From Nanobdellota archaeon (GTDB lineage: Archaea; Nanoarchaeota; Nanoarchaeia; Parvarchaeales; Parvarchaeaceae), in NCBI GenBank assembly GCA_021796445.1, contig JAKACB010000030.1, positions 1 to 8,988 on the forward strand: a stretch of 8,988 bases of DNA, in the 5' to 3' direction. Positions within the stretch are counted from its first letter, which is position 1. Each line of letters begins with the position of its first letter. A model generated the notes under the pieces. It saw nothing but the letters and a program-made list of their open reading frames with translations. It was not told the origin of the DNA and did no database searches. The position numbers were made by a program, and so were the translations under genes. Below, piece by piece: positions 7,201-8,988 of the stretch.

Positions 7201-8088
7201 ATGGGAATCGCTAAGATATCGTTATTATTCTCTGTATTATCGCTTATACTTGTAGGATTCGGGGCACTTGTAGGATACTTTCTTGGAAATGTGTTTTTAT
7301 GGATTTCGATCTTCTTTGTTATAGCATTGGCAATGAACATTTTTTCATACTTCAAAAGCGATTCCATAGCGATAAAGATGACAAGAAGTAAAATAATAGA
7401 AAGATCCGAAAACCCAAGATTCTACGACATTGTTGAAAAGGTTTCACAGCAAGCCAACATTCCAATGCCCAGAGTGGGAATAATGCCTACAGATACACCA
7501 AATGCATTTGCCACAGGAAAAGATGAAAATCATTCAGTTGTGGTGGCAACCTCTGGAATATTGAAAATGCTTAATGACGATGAACTAGACGCGGTGATAG
7601 GCCATGAAATAAGCCACATAACGCATAAGGACATTTTAATATCCAGTATAGCGGCTACAATTGCTACTCTTATCTCTTACATTGGAAATATGATCCTTTT
7701 TTCTGAGTTTTTTGGTGGTATGGATGAGAGGAATAATGGCAGTGGTATAATTCTTCTCATAGCGGCGATTCTTATACCGATTGGTGCTATGTTTGTGCAG
7801 CTTGGTATATCAAGGGACAGGGAAGCGTATGCAGATGAAGGAAGCGTTAGGCTGCTAAGAAAACCAGATGCTTTAATTTCTTCATTGAAAAAGATAAGCA
7901 ATATTAGTACAAGAAAACCAATTTTAAATAGAAACCTAAGAAACAGCCCACAGCCTGGAGCTTATTCCTCTTTATTTATAGTAAATAACTTTTCAACGCA
8001 TTCCCTTACAAATTTATTTTCAACTCACCCATCCTTGGAAAAAAGAATAGAGAACATAAATCGTGTAAGAAATGAGCTTGGTATATAG
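7201..8088 (+). CDS. htpX: Membrane zinc metalloprotease HtpX (M48)
   Basis: This 295-residue integral membrane protease degrades misfolded membrane proteins. Two TM helices fill residues 5-50, and hydrophobic segments recur at about 145-170 and 182-202. The NAFATG motif (101-106) precedes the catalytic HEISH (H135, E136, H139). The third zinc ligand is probably E208 in SRDREAYADEG (204-214), the position of the HtpX consensus SRxREYxADxG. All catalytic residues are present, and the length matches the family (about 290). Its stop codon TAG is followed at once by the reverse-strand stop of the next gene (TAGTCA), so no intergenic base remains. In bacteria htpX is often stress-induced, and here it sits across a divergent promoter from the Hsp70 block. 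Confidence 0.96.
   Translation: MGIAKISLLFSVLSLILVGFGALVGYFLGNVFLWISIFFVIALAMNIFSYFKSDSIAIKMTRSKIIERSENPRFYDIVEKVSQQANIPMPRVGIMPTDTPNAFATGKDENHSVVVATSGILKMLNDDELDAVIGHEISHITHKDILISSIAATIATLISYIGNMILFSEFFGGMDERNNGSGIILLIAAILIPIGAMFVQLGISRDREAYADEGSVRLLRKPDALISSLKKISNISTRKPILNRNLRNSPQPGAYSSLFIVNNFSTHSLTNLFSTHPSLEKRIENINRVRNELGI
8039..8044 (-). terminator. Oligo-T tract inside htpX, possible terminator for the converging gene
   Basis: The complement reads TTTTTT, 45-50 bases past the stop of the minus-strand zincin gene and inside the htpX coding region. Archaeal polymerase can terminate at such U-rich runs without a hairpin. With no intergenic space, some signal must lie within htpX. Confidence 0.3.
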
Positions 8089-8796
8089 TCATATATATTT
8101 TATCCAACTTTTCAACTCATTGAAATCATAATTTATCTCTATTTTTTCTTTCTTTCCTTTTCGTATAGCACTAAAACCACTGCCTTGCTCAAAAATTAAT
8201 ATTGGATTTTCATTGTCTAAGGAGTAAATTTCATTGATAAGCCTGTCCTTGTAGCCATCAAAGCCCGAAAAATCCATTACAGTGGCATTTGAAATCAATT
8301 CTAGCAGCGGCTTCTTAAGATCTGCTGCCAGGGCTTTTATTTTGCTGTCATAGCTGTTTTCTAACATATAAAGCATGTTCAGGTGGTAATTCAAAATTGA
8401 GAAGTCTATGAGCATGTCTCTTCCATCTCCATTCTCGACGTAAAAACCGTTCAAATTCCCGCCCAATTTTTTGTATATGCCAAACCAGTAAATTGAATGC
8501 TGAGTCATATGCCCCAAAAAAGCATCTTTTTTAAGCTTTCCTTCAATAAAGTGTGCTTCTTCATGCACAATCGTATCAAAAAGCTCTTTTTTGTATTCTT
8601 CTGTTCTGCCTTCAATCGAAGAATTTATACATATTTTACCTTTTTCTGGGTTATATGAACCAAAGATATTTGTTGGCAGATTATCAAAGTAATAATTTTT
8701 GAGGTCAAAAGCGCCAATCCTTTTCAATTCAGGGAAATCCTCGCTTAGCTCATTAATTGAAGACTCCAGCAATGAATCCAAACCAATTGTTTTCAT
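8089..8796 (-). CDS. Putative SprT-like zinc metalloprotein (HEXXH)
   Basis: This 235-residue soluble protein has HEEAH (H78, E79, H82) preceded by a hydrophobic strand, KICINSS (54-60), and by FDTIV. It is followed by H100 in HSIYW, then YKKLGG. This layout, HEXXH with a third His in H-x-x-x-W followed by a helix ending in LG, resembles the SprT/Wss1 zincin core, so H78, H82 and H100 are the likely zinc ligands. There is only one cysteine (C56), so no SprT zinc ribbon is present. Residues 125-195 are helical, and 198-235 look like a small beta domain of unknown role. SprT relatives include DNA-protein crosslink proteases, but substrate and activity here are unknown. It is convergent with htpX with no gap. 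The start is supported by a TATA box centred about 25 bases upstream. The family call is inference. Confidence 0.7.
   Translation of the reverse strand: MKTIGLDSLLESSINELSEDFPELKRIGAFDLKNYYFDNLPTNIFGSYNPEKGKICINSSIEGRTEEYKKELFDTIVHEEAHFIEGKLKKDAFLGHMTQHSIYWFGIYKKLGGNLNGFYVENGDGRDMLIDFSILNYHLNMLYMLENSYDSKIKALAADLKKPLLELISNATVMDFSGFDGYKDRLINEIYSLDNENPILIFEQGSGFSAIRKGKKEKIEINYDFNELKSWIKYI
8142..8162 (+). terminator. Pyrimidine-rich tract, possible htpX terminator
   Basis: A T6 run followed by further T-rich stretches begins 54 bases after the htpX stop. It lies antisense to the Lys-rich end of the zincin gene. T-rich runs without hairpins are the usual archaeal termination signal. The tract may simply reflect Lys codons on the other strand. 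Confidence 0.35.
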
Positions 8797-8815
8797 CTAT
8801 TAGATTTGACTGTAA

Positions 8816-8827
8816 TTTATATATAAA
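8816..8827. promoter_or_regulatory. Palindromic TATA element shared by the zincin gene and tRNA-Arg
   Basis: TTTATATATAAA is a perfect palindrome. Its centre lies about 25 bases before the zincin ATG (minus strand) and about 34 bases before the 5' end of tRNA-Arg (plus strand). Both distances suit archaeal initiation: leaderless for the mRNA and a short leader for the tRNA. One TBP site could therefore serve both directions, with BRE contacts setting orientation. Confidence 0.55.
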
Positions 8828-8855
8828 GGTTGAAAAGATAGAATATGGAATAAAT

Positions 8856-8929
8856 GCTCCTGTAGTCTAACTTGGATAGAACGCAGGCCTGCGGAGCCTG
8901 ATATCTGGATTCAAATTCCAGCAGGGGCA
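8856..8929 (+). tRNA. tRNA-Arg (anticodon GCG)
   Basis: A 74-nt cloverleaf. The acceptor stem is GCTCCTG with CAGGGGC (one T-G wobble at 3-70), the anticodon stem CAGGC/GCCTG surrounds loop CTGCGGA (anticodon GCG, reading CGC and CGT), and the T stem CTGGA/TCCAG closes the canonical loop TTCAAAT. The discriminator is A, CCA is not encoded, and there is no intron. The D stem GTCT pairs with GAAC and leaves a C12-A23 mismatch, while A15 and T48 suit a Levitt pair. It lies just right of the palindromic TATA element. Confidence 0.96.
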
Positions 8930-8959
8930 ACTCTTAGTTAGTTAAGGTTTCTTGTCGTC

Positions 8960-8967
8960 TTTAAATA
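8960..8967 (+). promoter_or_regulatory. TATA-like box for a gene starting beyond the window
   Basis: TTTAAATA lies 31 bases past tRNA-Arg and would place a transcription start near the window's right edge. GAGGTG at 8979-8984, a good match to the archaeal anti-Shine-Dalgarno, suggests an ATG within a few bases after 8988. The two signals do not fit one transcript well, because the predicted start would fall after the GAGGTG. One of them may be chance, or transcription may begin upstream. Confidence 0.35.
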
Positions 8968-8988
8968 AAGATAAATTTGAGGTGTAAA

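Noticed and set aside
7677..7901. 74-codon minus-strand open frame inside htpX
   Set aside because: It lies opposite the htpX membrane segments and third-ligand region, with no TATA spacing or family resemblance.
8089..8796. The HEEAH protein as a second M48 (HtpX-type) protease
   Set aside because: It has no TM segments, no NAFATG and no downstream E-x-x-A-D third-ligand motif. The His-x-x-x-Trp spacing fits a SprT-like core better.
1..8988. CRISPR arrays, insertion sequences, integrase or attachment sites, despite tRNA genes at both ends
   Set aside because: No regular direct repeats, transposase motifs, or duplicated tRNA 3' ends are visible. Gene content and base composition look like ordinary chromosome throughout.

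Overview
The window reads as a gene-dense archaeal chromosome segment. It is AT-rich, and about 97% of the stretch from 148 to 8796 is coding. Neither tRNA gene encodes CCA. AT-rich TATA-like boxes sit about 25 bases before several start codons, and no start inside the window has a Shine-Dalgarno sequence, so most genes look leaderless. DnaK has the archaeal/Gram-positive form, without the ~24-residue insert of proteobacterial DnaK. By recall its sequence is closest to Thermoplasma DnaK. A compact archaeon of the DPANN type (Micrarchaeota/Parvarchaeota-like, often living with Thermoplasmatales) is a reasonable inference, but nothing here proves the lineage.

Layout. A tRNA-Asp(GTC) lies at the left edge on the minus strand (8-80). 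Upstream of it, also on the minus strand, is a tightly packed block running from 6587 down to 148: a SecB-like protein, grpE, dnaK, dnaJ, a GT4 glycosyltransferase, and a multi-domain Ig-like membrane protein. grpE and dnaK overlap by ATGA, and dnaJ and the glycosyltransferase abut as TAAATG. An 85-bp divergent promoter region (6588-6672) separates this block from a plus-strand pair: an unrecognised 163-residue helical protein and the membrane metalloprotease HtpX. HtpX meets, stop codon to stop codon with no base between, a minus-strand gene for a second HEXXH protein that looks SprT-like. A palindromic TATA element (8816-8827) separates that gene from a plus-strand tRNA-Arg(GCG) (8856-8929). 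The last bases hold a likely promoter and a GAGGTG motif for a gene beginning just past the window. No gene-free stretch exceeds 300 bases.

How the genes may work together. GrpE, DnaK and DnaJ form a complete Hsp70 cycle. The SecB-like protein would be an ATP-independent holdase that feeds it or the Sec translocon. HtpX is a classic membrane-protein quality-control protease. The glycosyltransferase and the sequon-rich membrane protein point to the cell envelope. The locus can be read as an envelope and export proteostasis island. Its most distinctive point is a SecB-type fold heading a DnaK operon in what appears to be an archaeon, where SecA is not expected. The unknown 163-residue protein and the SprT-like zincin are the best candidates for undescribed parts.
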